This document shows positions 23,499-32,478 of a DNA stretch of 38,708 bases, piece after piece. The stretch comes from Rhodoferax sp. (lineage in GTDB: Bacteria; Pseudomonadota; Gammaproteobacteria; Burkholderiales; Burkholderiaceae_C), in contig NZ_JAAFHA010000032.1 of assembly GCF_010365055.1 (NCBI RefSeq), forward strand, positions 1 to 38,708, in the 5' to 3' direction. Below the pieces are notes generated by a model. It saw nothing but the letters and a program-made list of their open reading frames with translations, was not told the origin of the DNA and did not search any database. Made by a program: the position numbers and the translations under genes. Position 1 is the first letter of the stretch. Each line of letters starts with the position of its first letter.

Positions 23499-26174
23499 CT
23501 AATAGTCAGGGTGGCCGGCCGCGCGGCCCAGCAGCGTGGTCGCGGTCTGCACAATGCTCGCCGCATCGACCTCGAAGAAGTCACGTAGCGCCGCCCGCGT
23601 GTCGCTGCGCCCGAAGCCGTCCGTGCCCAGCGTGACGTAGGAACGCCCCGCAGGCAGGTAGGCGCGCACGCTTTCGGGCACGGCGCGTACATAGTCGGTG
23701 GCGGCAATGATGGGGCCCTGACTGCCTTGCAGTTGGCGTGCGATGAACGGCGTTGTGTCGCCGGTCGAACTCGTCTGGCGTCGCTGCCAGCAGGCCTGCC
23801 CCTCGCGTGCGAGTTCGCTCCAGCTGGTCACACTGAACACGTCGACGTTGACGCCCTGGCGCGCCAGCAGCTGCGCCGCCTGGATCACTTCGGTCAAGAT
23901 CGCGCCCGAACCCAGCAAGGTTAGATTTTTAGGTATTTTTGACCTCTGGCCCTCGTCCAGTATGACTTTATAGCTAGCGAATTTATAGCATCCTTGAATC
24001 ACGTCGGCGGCCACATCGGGCTCAAGGTCCGGCTGGGCGTAGTTTTCATTCATCAGCGTGACGTAGTAGAAAACGTCCCTCTGCTCAACCAGCATCTCGC
24101 GCAGTCCGAAGTCAATGATGACCGCGAGCTCGCCGGCAAAGGCCGGATCAAAAGCCTTGCAGTTTGGAATGGTGGCGGCCATCAGGTGGCTGGTGCCGTC
24201 CTGGTGCTGCAGCCCTTCGCCGCCCAATGTGGTGCGCCCCGAGGTGGCGCCGAGCAAGAAGCCGCGCGAACGCTGGTCAGCGGCGGCCCAGATCTGGTCG
24301 CCCACGCGCTGAAAACCGAACATCGAGTAATAGATGTAGAAGGGCAGCATGGCCAGGCCATGCACGCTGTAGCTGGTCGCGGCCGCCGTCCAGCTGGCAA
24401 TGGCGCCGGCCTCCGAGATGCCTTCTTCCAGAATCTGCCCGTCCATCGCCTCGCGGTAGCTCAGCACCGAGCCGATGTCCTCCGGTGCATAGCGCTGCCC
24501 GATGCTGGAATAGATGCCGATCTGCTTGAACAAACTGGCCATGCCAAAAGTGCGCGCTTCGTCCGCCACGATCGGCACGATGCGCGGCCCCAATACGTTG
24601 TCCTTCAGCAGGCCGCCCAGCATGCGCACAAAGGCCATGGTGGTGCTCATCTCTTTGCCATTGGCCTGCAGCGCAAACTGGGCGTAGCTGTCGATGGCGG
24701 GCACCGGCACCGGGGCGCAGGCTGTATGGCGCTCGGGCAGGTAGCCGCCCAGGCGCTGGCGCTGCGCCTGCAGGTACCGCATCTCGGGGCTGTCGGCGCC
24801 GGGTTTGTAGAACTCCAGGTTTTTCACCTGTTCGTCCGTCATGGGCAGGTTGAAGCGATTGCGAAACGCGATCAGATCGGCCTCGTCAAACTTCTTCTGG
24901 CTGTGCGTGGTCATCTTGCCTTGCCCGGCACTGCCCATGCCAAAGCCTTTTTTGGTGTGCGCCAGAATCACCGTCGGCTGGCCCTGATGCGCCGCGGCGG
25001 CAGCGTAGGCGGCGTGAATCTTCACCAGGTCATGGCCGCCGCGCTTGAGGCGGTCAATCTGCTCATCGGTCATGCCTTGCGCCAGGCGCGCCAGTTCTTC
25101 GTTCTGGCCGAAGAAGGTATCGCGGTTGTAGCGGCCGTCCTTGGCCGCAAAGGTCTGCATCTGGCCGTCCACCGTGTGGGCAAAGGCTTTGGCCAGCGCG
25201 CCCGTCAGGTCGCGGGCAAACAGGCCATCCCAGTCGCTGCCCCAGACCAGCTTGATGACGTTCCAGCCGGCACCGGCAAAGAGTTTTTCCAGTTCGTCGA
25301 TGATGCGGCCATTGCCGCGCACCGGGCCATCAAGCCGCTGCAGATTGCAGTTCACCACCCAGACCAGGTTGTCGAGCCGCTCGCGTGCCGCCAGCGTGAG
25401 TGCGCTCATGCTCTCGGGTTCGTCCATCTCGCCGTCGCCAAACACGCCCCACACTTTACGCGCCGAACAATCGAGCAGTTGGCGGTGCGTGAGGTAGCGC
25501 ATGAAGCGCGCGTGGTAGATCGAACTGATCGGGCCAATGCCCATCGAGCCGGTCGGAAACTGCCAGAAGTCAGGCATCAAATAGGGGTGCGGATAGCTGC
25601 ACAGGCCGCGCGCGCCCTGCCCGGTGGTTGCAAAAGGTGCGGTCAATTCCTGGCGGTAATAGCGCAGGTCGTCAGCTTGAAGGCGCCCTTCCAGAAAAGC
25701 GCGCGCATAGACACCGGGTGCGCTGTGCGGCTGGAAGAACACCAGATCGCCCAAGCTCGCTGGCCCCCCATCCTCGCAACGTCCATGAAAGAAATGGTTG
25801 AAGCCAGTCTCGAACAGATCCGCCGCGCTGGCGTAGCTGGCGATGTGGCCACCGAGTTCGCCATAAGCCTGGTTGGCGCGCACGACCATGGCCAGCGCGT
25901 TCCAGCGCATCAGCGAGGCCAGCCGCTCTTCCATGGCAAGGTCGCCCGGAAACACCGGTTGCTGATCGACGCCGATGGTGTTGATATACGGCGTGGCCAG
26001 CTCGGGCTGCCAGCCCACGCGCTGCACACGCGCCAGCCGCGCCAGTTCATCAAGCAGGTAGCGGGCCCGCTGCGGGCCCTGGCTGTCAAGCAGGCTTTGA
26101 AAAGCAGCGCGCCATTCAGCGGTTTCCTGCGGGTCCGGGTCGGGCGCGAGGCCCGCTTGAACATTCTCTGTCAT
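23499..26174 (-). CDS. mdeB: AceE-like 2-oxobutyrate (pyruvate-type) dehydrogenase E1, MdeB
   Basis: Thiamine-diphosphate-dependent homodimeric E1. It decarboxylates a 2-oxoacid and passes the acyl group to a lipoyl E2. The 891-residue protein matches AceE length; the ThDP motif runs from GDGEMDEPE (246-254) to NCNLQRLDG (275-283). Next to mdeA and mdeR it corresponds to mdeB of the Pseudomonas putida mde operon, so 2-oxobutyrate is the likely substrate; ordinary pyruvate use is the alternative. No E2 or E3 gene is nearby. AAGGAG supports the ATG at 26174, 24 nt after mdeA. Odd: residues about 730-751, between GCYK and TLLGSG, are encoded by dispersed repeat copy 5; the segment is about 9 residues longer than in E. 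coli AceE as I recall it. Confidence 0.9.
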   Translation of the reverse strand: MTENVQAGLAPDPDPQETAEWRAAFQSLLDSQGPQRARYLLDELARLARVQRVGWQPELATPYINTIGVDQQPVFPGDLAMEERLASLMRWNALAMVVRANQAYGELGGHIASYASAADLFETGFNHFFHGRCEDGGPASLGDLVFFQPHSAPGVYARAFLEGRLQADDLRYYRQELTAPFATTGQGARGLCSYPHPYLMPDFWQFPTGSMGIGPISSIYHARFMRYLTHRQLLDCSARKVWGVFGDGEMDEPESMSALTLAARERLDNLVWVVNCNLQRLDGPVRGNGRIIDELEKLFAGAGWNVIKLVWGSDWDGLFARDLTGALAKAFAHTVDGQMQTFAAKDGRYNRDTFFGQNEELARLAQGMTDEQIDRLKRGGHDLVKIHAAYAAAAAHQGQPTVILAHTKKGFGMGSAGQGKMTTHSQKKFDEADLIAFRNRFNLPMTDEQVKNLEFYKPGADSPEMRYLQAQRQRLGGYLPERHTACAPVPVPAIDSYAQFALQANGKEMSTTMAFVRMLGGLLKDNVLGPRIVPIVADEARTFGMASLFKQIGIYSSIGQRYAPEDIGSVLSYREAMDGQILEEGISEAGAIASWTAAATSYSVHGLAMLPFYIYYSMFGFQRVGDQIWAAADQRSRGFLLGATSGRTTLGGEGLQHQDGTSHLMAATIPNCKAFDPAFAGELAVIIDFGLREMLVEQRDVFYYVTLMNENYAQPDLEPDVAADVIQGCYKFASYKVILDEGQRSKIPKNLTLLGSGAILTEVIQAAQLLARQGVNVDVFSVTSWSELAREGQACWQRRQTSSTGDTTPFIARQLQGSQGPIIAATDYVRAVPESVRAYLPAGRSYVTLGTDGFGRSDTRAALRDFFEVDAASIVQTATTLLGRAAGHPDY
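23924..23990 (-). repeat. dispersed Comamonadaceae-type repeat, copy 5, in frame inside mdeB
   Basis: On the minus strand it reads TAGCTATAAAG, a spacer, then TGGACGAGGGCCAGAGGTC and AAAAATACC. It has the same core, order and spacing as the intergenic copies. It is visibly more AT-rich than the surrounding gene, has no stop in the mdeB frame, and encodes SYKVILDEGQRSKIPKN and flanking residues. Confidence 0.7.
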
Positions 26175-26198
26175 CACCCACTCCTTGGCGTCTACCAA

Positions 26199-27455
26199 TC
26201 AAGCCATCTGAACACAGGGCGGGGCCGGCGCCTCGTCGTGCCCAGCCGCAAGCATCCGTTGCGCCTGCTCCAGCGCCTGCGTGATGTCCGCAAGAATATC
26301 CTCGATATCCTCCAGGCCGATCGACAAGCGCACCAGCCCGTCACTGATGCCGTGCGCCTGGCGCTCCTCGGGCGTGTAGGTGGAATGCGTCATGCTGGCC
26401 GGGTGCTGCGCCAAGGTTTCGGCGTCGCCCAGGCTCACGGCGCGCGTCACCAGTTGCAGCGCGTCCATGAAGCAGATGCCCGCAAGCAAGCCGCCCTTGA
26501 GCTCAAACGCCACCATGCCGCCAAACTGGCGCATCTGGCGTTTGGCCAGCGCATGCTGGGCAAAGGTGGGCAGGCCGGGGAAATGCACTACGTCGGTCGC
26601 CGGGTGGGCCTGCAGCAGCTCGGCCACTTTTTGCGCGTTCTGGCAATGGCGGTCCATGCGCAAGCTCAAGGTCTTGAGCCCGCGCATCACCAGGTGCGCA
26701 TCCTGCGCTGACATCACAGCGCCGGTCATGTCCTTCAGTCCATAGAGCCGCACGCGCAGCGCCAGTTCGGCATCGGCAAAAATAGCGGCGCCCGCGGTCA
26801 GGTCGCCGTGACCCCCGAGGTATTTGGTCATCGAATGCACGCTGACGTCGGCACCCAGCAGCAAAGGTTGCTGCAGATAAGGCGTGCAGTAGGTGTTGTC
26901 CACCACCACCTTGGCACCACCCTGGTGCGCAATCCTGGCCACGGCGTCAATGTCCACCAGGCGCATGTTGGGGTTGGCCGGTGACTCGAAATACACGACG
27001 CGGGTCTTCGGGCTCATGGCCTGCGCCACGGCGTCGGGGTCGGTCATGTCCACATGGCGAATCACGACGCCAAAGCGCGCCAGACCGTGCGTCATGAAGG
27101 CAAAGGTGCAGCCGTAGAGCGTCATGTCGGCCAGCACCTCGTCGCCCGGCTCCAGCATCGACCACAGCGTGGCGCTGATGGCGCCCATGCCCGAGCCGAA
27201 CACCACGGCCCCAGCGCCCTGCTCCAAGCTGGCCAGGCGCGACTCCAGCAGCGCCAGCGTGGGGTTGGCAATCCGGGTATAGAAGTAGCCCGCCTCTTCA
27301 CCCGCAAAGCAGCGCGCGCCATAGGCCACATCAGGGAATGCAAAGGTGGCCGAGGTGTAAATCGGCGGCACCAAGGCGCCCTGGTGCTCGGCCGGCGTGT
27401 AGCCAAAATGAATGGCACGGGTGCTGAAGCCTTTGGTTTGCGTTGTCGCGCTCAT
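26199..27455 (-). CDS. mdeA: methionine gamma-lyase
   Basis: PLP enzyme that splits L-methionine into 2-oxobutyrate, methanethiol and ammonia. The 418-residue protein aligns position for position with the P. putida enzyme as I remember it: Y59 and R61 (YTRIANP) for PLP phosphate, C116 in TLYGCTFAF (the cysteine characteristic of methionine gamma-lyases), PLP lysine K211 in HSMTKYLGGHGD, and the KDMTGAV block (K241, one residue later than K240 there). This separates it from the MetY at 9596, which lacks the cysteine. The ATG at 27455 has AAGGAA upstream. First gene of mdeAB, 24 nt before mdeB, divergent from mdeR. Confidence 0.93.
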   Translation of the reverse strand: MSATTQTKGFSTRAIHFGYTPAEHQGALVPPIYTSATFAFPDVAYGARCFAGEEAGYFYTRIANPTLALLESRLASLEQGAGAVVFGSGMGAISATLWSMLEPGDEVLADMTLYGCTFAFMTHGLARFGVVIRHVDMTDPDAVAQAMSPKTRVVYFESPANPNMRLVDIDAVARIAHQGGAKVVVDNTYCTPYLQQPLLLGADVSVHSMTKYLGGHGDLTAGAAIFADAELALRVRLYGLKDMTGAVMSAQDAHLVMRGLKTLSLRMDRHCQNAQKVAELLQAHPATDVVHFPGLPTFAQHALAKRQMRQFGGMVAFELKGGLLAGICFMDALQLVTRAVSLGDAETLAQHPASMTHSTYTPEERQAHGISDGLVRLSIGLEDIEDILADITQALEQAQRMLAAGHDEAPAPPCVQMA

Positions 27456-27537
27456 GGTCGTTCCTTGTGGTTTGTTTCTGCAAAGCTTCTTGCATGGAAT
27501 TGTTTGCTTAATCAATAGGAAAAACTTGGCTTTTTTC

Positions 27538-27556
27538 TGGCGATTGACGCCAATCG
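27538..27556. promoter_or_regulatory. candidate MdeR operator in the mdeR-mdeA gap
   Basis: Two interlocked inverted repeats: TGGCG-ATTGA-CGCCA (27538-27552) and CGATTG-ACGC-CAATCG (27541-27556). They lie near the middle of the 148-bp gap between mdeA and the Lrp-type mdeR, where an Lrp-family regulator would be expected to bind. Confidence 0.4.
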
Positions 27557-27589
27557 GCGGCAAATAATTTCACGAATGTGTCAACTAAA

Positions 27590-27595
27590 GATAAT
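27590..27595 (+). promoter_or_regulatory. -10-like GATAAT 8 nt before mdeR
   Basis: GATAAT ends 8 nt before the mdeR ATG and no Shine-Dalgarno is present, the same arrangement as at aroC. A weak -35 candidate TTTCAC lies 16 nt upstream. A leaderless transcript is possible. Confidence 0.35.
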
Positions 27596-27603
27596 ATTGA
27601 CCC

Positions 27604-28074
27604 ATGAACCCCGAATCCCTCGACGCCACCGATCGCCAACTGCTCGACGCCCTGCAGCGCGATGCACGCCAGACGATTGCCGAACTGGCGCAAACGGTGT
27701 CGCTGTCAGCGTCCCCGTGCTGGCGCCGGGTCAAGCAACTCGAGGAGTCCGGCGTCATCGAGGGCTACCACGCACACCTCAACCGTCACCAGTTGGGCTA
27801 CGGCGTCACCGGCTTCGTGCATCTGCAAATGGACAACCACACACCCGACGTCATGGCGGCCTTCGAGCGCGAGGTGGTCGCCCTACCGCAGGTGCTGTCC
27901 TGCCACAACCTGTCAGGCCGCTACGACTACCTGATCGAAGCCATCGCACCCGACCTGGAGGCCTTCTCGCTGCTGGTGCGGGTGAAAATCCGCAGCCTGC
28001 CCGGCGTGAAGGAAATCGCCACCAGCTTTTCCCTCAAGGAAGTCAAACGCGCCGGAACCCTGCCGGTCAGTTGA
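27604..28074 (+). CDS. mdeR: Lrp/AsnC-family regulator of the mde operon
   Basis: A 156-residue Lrp/AsnC-type regulator. The N-terminal helix-turn-helix (about 8-50) begins LDATDRQLLDALQRDARQTIAELAQ with the turn and recognition helix around LSASPCWRRVKQLEESGVIEGY. The C-terminal RAM ligand-binding domain (about 65-145) includes ALPQVLSCHNLSGRYDYLIEAI and LPGVKEIATSFSLKEVKR. Family members form octamers and respond to amino acids. Divergent placement next to mdeAB matches mdeR of P. putida, so activation of methionine breakdown is the expected role, by inference from context. Repeat copy 6 lies 11 nt after its stop. Confidence 0.9.
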   Translation: MNPESLDATDRQLLDALQRDARQTIAELAQTVSLSASPCWRRVKQLEESGVIEGYHAHLNRHQLGYGVTGFVHLQMDNHTPDVMAAFEREVVALPQVLSCHNLSGRYDYLIEAIAPDLEAFSLLVRVKIRSLPGVKEIATSFSLKEVKRAGTLPVS

Positions 28075-28085
28075 TCTGTCATTTT

Positions 28086-28130
28086 TTATAGCAATAGAGC
28101 TATGTATGACGCGGGCTAGAGGCCTAAATA
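28086..28130 (+). repeat. dispersed Comamonadaceae-type repeat, copy 6
   Basis: ATAGCAATAGAGCTATG, then GACGCGGGCTAGAGGCC and TAAATA. It follows the mdeR stop by 11 nt in the mdeR sense and lies in the convergent mdeR-MFS gap. Confidence 0.7.
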
Positions 28131-28215
28131 GTTTATATTTTTTCGCCATTGCCGGCCACAGCGGTCGCCATCGTCAAGCCGCCAGCATGGTCGTGGTGTC
28201 CAGTTCACACCAGGG

Positions 28216-29499
28216 TCACGGCGCCGGCGCACCACCGTGCGCTTGCGGCAACTCGCGCAAGGACCGAAGCACGACACTGCGCCACATCGCCAGCGCCAAC
28301 AGCAGCGCACCGACACCGCCAAAGCCCATGGCGTAACGCAACCCGAGGTGCTCACCCAGGTAGCCGCCCAGCAGAGCCCCGGGACCAGCCGGAATCAGGA
28401 TGAGCCAGCGCATGGTGCTGGTCATGCGCGCCAGCAAGGGCTCGGGCGTGACCGCCTGGCGCAGGGCGAGGAAGTTGATGAACAGAAGCACGGCGCCAAC
28501 GGCAAAACAAACCAGCATCAACACATAGGACGCCACGGCAAAGCGCCCGGCCGGCACCAGCGCGAGCTGCAGCCAGCCCAGTCCGTTGATGGCCACGCCC
28601 AGGCTCAAGCACGGGCCGGGTCCGATGCGCTGCGACAGGCGATGGCCCACAGTGCTCGCCAGCACGGTGCCCAAGCCCAGCGCGGTGTAGCTCAGGCCGA
28701 CCTGCTGCTCGGTCAGCCCCAGCACGCGGATGGCAAACAGGATTTGCACCACCATGGCGGCATGGTGGAACATCTGCCAAAGGCCCACCATCAGCGCCAT
28801 GCGCGGCAGCAAGGGGTGCTGCCAGACGAAACGCAGGCCCTCCTTGAGGTCCAGTCCAAAGTGTCGCTCTGCAGCGATGACCAGTGTTTCGCGCGCGCGC
28901 ACGCCGCGCAGAAAAGACACGCTGACCAGCAGCAGCACGGCGTCGGCCAGCAACGCCAGCGGCGCGCCCACCAGCTTGATCAGGATGCCCGCAAAGCCCG
29001 GCCCGATCACCTCCGCACCCGAGGTGGCCAGAGAATTCTTGGCATGTGCCTCTACCAGGCGCTCACGCGGCACCACTTGGGTCAACACGATTTGCGCTGC
29101 CGTGCCGGAGGACACAAACACGCAACCCATCACAAAGCCGGTGCCATACAGATACGGCATGCTTAAGAAGCCCAGTACCCAGGCCGCTGGAATGCTGGCC
29201 AGCACCAGCGCCACCGCGACTTCACCGGCGATGTACACCGGCAGTTTGTGCACCCGGTCCAGCCACACCCCCACGGGCAAGGACAGCAACACAAAAGGCG
29301 CCAGCTCCATGGCAGTCAGCCAGCCCATCTGCGTCGGCGTGGCGTGCAACAGCAAAGCGGCAGTGAGCGGCACGGCCAGCATGGTGACCTGCTGGCCAAA
29401 GGAACTGATCAGGATCGACAACCACAGGCGGCGGTAGACCGGGTCGCGCAGCAGGTCGGTGCTGGACAAGACAAAGAAATGACGCAAGGCTTGGGCCAC
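28216..29499 (-). CDS. MFS transporter (EntS-like, MFS_3 type)
   Basis: A 427-residue inner-membrane protein with about twelve hydrophobic segments in two halves. It begins RDPVYRRLWLSILISSFGQQVTMLAVPLTA and carries the MFS motif-A loop as GVWLDRVHKLPVYIAGE (about 77-93). The central cytoplasmic loop includes HFGLDLKEGLRFVWQHP, typical of the EntS-like exporter group that carries siderophores, drugs or antibiotics. The substrate is unknown and no siderophore genes are nearby. It starts 58 nt after oppF on the same strand, so it may be at the end of that unit, although no coupling is seen. Confidence 0.88.
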   Translation of the reverse strand: MAQALRHFFVLSSTDLLRDPVYRRLWLSILISSFGQQVTMLAVPLTAALLLHATPTQMGWLTAMELAPFVLLSLPVGVWLDRVHKLPVYIAGEVAVALVLASIPAAWVLGFLSMPYLYGTGFVMGCVFVSSGTAAQIVLTQVVPRERLVEAHAKNSLATSGAEVIGPGFAGILIKLVGAPLALLADAVLLLVSVSFLRGVRARETLVIAAERHFGLDLKEGLRFVWQHPLLPRMALMVGLWQMFHHAAMVVQILFAIRVLGLTEQQVGLSYTALGLGTVLASTVGHRLSQRIGPGPCLSLGVAINGLGWLQLALVPAGRFAVASYVLMLVCFAVGAVLLFINFLALRQAVTPEPLLARMTSTMRWLILIPAGPGALLGGYLGEHLGLRYAMGFGGVGALLLALAMWRSVVLRSLRELPQAHGGAPAP

Positions 29500-29557
29500 G
29501 GCGAATGCGCGCTTCTATGGACTCGTCATGACTGACGGCAGTGACGGGGCCGAGGCC

Positions 29558-30540
29558 TCAGGCCAGCAGGCACGCCACCTGGGTTTCGGGACTCAGCGCG
29601 CGCAACTGGGGTGTTTGCTGGGCACAGCCGGCCTCGGCCTTGGGGCAACGGGTGCGAAAACTGCAGCCCGAGGGCGGGTTGATCGGCGAGGGCAGATCAC
29701 CTACCAAGAGCTGCACGGTCTTGTTGCGCTCACTGCGCGGGTCGGGCAGCGGAATCGCACTGAGCAAAGCCTGAGTGTACGGATGACCCGGGTTCTGATA
29801 AATCGCCTGCTTGGCTGCCAGTTCCATGGCCCGCCCCAGGTACATCACCATGACGCGCTGACTGATGTGCCGCACCACCGCGAGATCATGGGCAATGAAC
29901 ACCAGCGCCAGACCCATGGTGGCCTGCAACTCCTGCAGCAGATTGATGATTTGCGCCTGAATCGACACATCAAGCGCCGACACCGGCTCATCGCAGATCA
30001 CCAGCTTGGGCTCCAGAATCAAGGCGCGGGCGATGCCAATGCGCTGGCACTGCCCACCCGAGAACTCATGCGGGTAGCGGTTGATCTGCTGCTCGGTCAA
30101 GCCCACTTTGGCCATCATGGCACGCACCTTGAGCATCACTTGCGCGTGGCCCATCTTCGGAAAATGGGTGCGCAGCGGCTCGGCAATGATTTGCCCGATC
30201 GTCATGCGTGGATCGAGCGAGGCGAGTGGGTCCTGAAAGATCATCTGCACATTTTTGCGCACCGCGTGCCAGGCGCCCGCGCTGGCGCCGCACAACTCCT
30301 GCCCCTGCCACACGATGCTGCCCGAGGTGGGGGGGATCAAGTTCAGCATGGCACGCGCCAATGTCGATTTGCCACAGCCGGATTCACCGACGATACCCAG
30401 GGTTTCACCCGGAAAAATATCAAAGGAAACACCGTCGACTGCCTTGAGCACACGCACGGGCTCCCACGGCCAGGGCGATTCGCTGGCTAATTTGAAGTGG
30501 ACCTTCAGGTCGCGCACCGACAACAGGGCGGACGGCGCGT

Positions 30541-30544
<4 letters not shown>
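29558..30544 (-). CDS. oppF: oligopeptide ABC transporter ATPase OppF
   Basis: One of the two ATPases of the oligopeptide importer. The 328 residues include Walker A GESGCGKS (53-60), the Q-loop block MIFQDPLASLDPRMTIGQII, signature FSGGQCQRIGIARAL, Walker B LVICDEPVSALD, switch FIAHDLAVVRHI and the C-terminal oligopeptide/dipeptide extension with SGCSFRTRCPKAEAGC. Its ATG at 30544 overlaps the oppD stop by 4 nt (ATGA), so the longer upstream frame is discarded. Last opp gene. Confidence 0.94.
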
Positions 30545-31539
<995 letters not shown>

Positions 31540-31544
31540 GTTGG

Positions 31545-32471
31545 CTACCGTTCCTTGGGGTCCAGCGCATCACGCAGACCGTCACCAATGAAGTTAAAAC
31601 AATAGAGGGTCGCAGACAGCAGGACCGCCGGAAACAGCAATATCCAGGGCGACACTTCCATGGCCTTGGCGCCATCCTGGATCAACACGCCCCAGCTGGT
31701 CATCGGCTCCTGAATACCCAGCCCCAGAAACGACAGCACTGACTCGGTCAGAATAACGCCAGGCACCGTCACGGTGGTGTAGATGACCACGACACCCAAC
31801 AGATTGGGCACGATGTGAGAAAAGATGATGCGCCACGTGGGCACACCAATGGCGCGCGCTGCTTCGACATACTCCATCGATCGCAACGACAAGGTCTGAC
31901 CTCGCACGATGCGCGCCATGTCCATCCATGAGAAGACTGTGATCACGAGCACCACCAGATAGAACTCACGCCCCAAAATGGTGACCAGCAGAATCGCGAT
32001 CAGCAGGTAGGGGATGGCGTACATCATGTCCACGATGCGCATCATGAAGGCATCCACCTTGCCCCCGATAAATCCGGCGGTGGCGCCCCACAGAATGCCC
32101 AGCGACACGGAAGTCAAGGTGGCAAGCAAGCCCACCGTCAGTGAAATGCGTCCACCGATGAGACAGCGCACCAGCAAGTCCCGCCCGGCGTCATCCGTAC
32201 CCCAGAAGTGGAAATTGCGCAGGCTCGGCGCTTGGCTCATGGCATCCCAGTCCGCGCTGTCAAAGGAGTAAGGCAAAAGCCAGGGCCCGACCACACAGGC
32301 GGTTGAAATCAACAGCAGCAGAGCGAGGCTGAAAACGGCCGCCTTGTTGCGCACAAAACGCCTGCGCGCGTCGGACCACAAGCTGCGCCCGGCGCCCAGA
32401 CCCGCGTTCGGGTCCGTCGCGACGTCAGAGACCTTGGCCACCAGGCCCGTCATTTCTTTGGAAGTCAGCAT
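31545..32471 (-). CDS. oppC: oligopeptide ABC transporter permease OppC
   Basis: A 308-residue inner-membrane permease with about six hydrophobic segments and the N-terminal OppC_N region (GRSLWSDARRRFVRNKAAVFSL). The coupling motif, EYVEAARAIGVPTWRIIFSHIVPN, is the EAA loop. DDAGRDLLVRCLIGGRISL is the usual OppC/DppC block. The ATG at 32471 is preferred to one 39 nt earlier that overlaps oppB. The gap to oppB is 7 nt. Confidence 0.94.
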   Translation of the reverse strand: MLTSKEMTGLVAKVSDVATDPNAGLGAGRSLWSDARRRFVRNKAAVFSLALLLLISTACVVGPWLLPYSFDSADWDAMSQAPSLRNFHFWGTDDAGRDLLVRCLIGGRISLTVGLLATLTSVSLGILWGATAGFIGGKVDAFMMRIVDMMYAIPYLLIAILLVTILGREFYLVVLVITVFSWMDMARIVRGQTLSLRSMEYVEAARAIGVPTWRIIFSHIVPNLLGVVVIYTTVTVPGVILTESVLSFLGLGIQEPMTSWGVLIQDGAKAMEVSPWILLFPAVLLSATLYCFNFIGDGLRDALDPKER

Positions 32472-32478
32472 AGGAAGG

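Noticed and set aside
23499..26174. Reading mdeB simply as housekeeping aceE
   Set aside because: No aceF or lpd is adjacent and the gene is 24 nt behind a methionine gamma-lyase with a divergent Lrp regulator; kept as the alternative only.
23994..26711. A 905-codon plus-strand open frame opposite mdeB
   Set aside because: Length reflects GC-rich codon bias of the antisense strand; mdeB carries all family motifs and a ribosome-binding site, while this frame shows none.
27579..27584. Perfect -35-like TTGACA on the minus strand upstream of mdeA
   Set aside because: No -10-like hexamer occurs at 16-18 nt, so I did not call a promoter from it.
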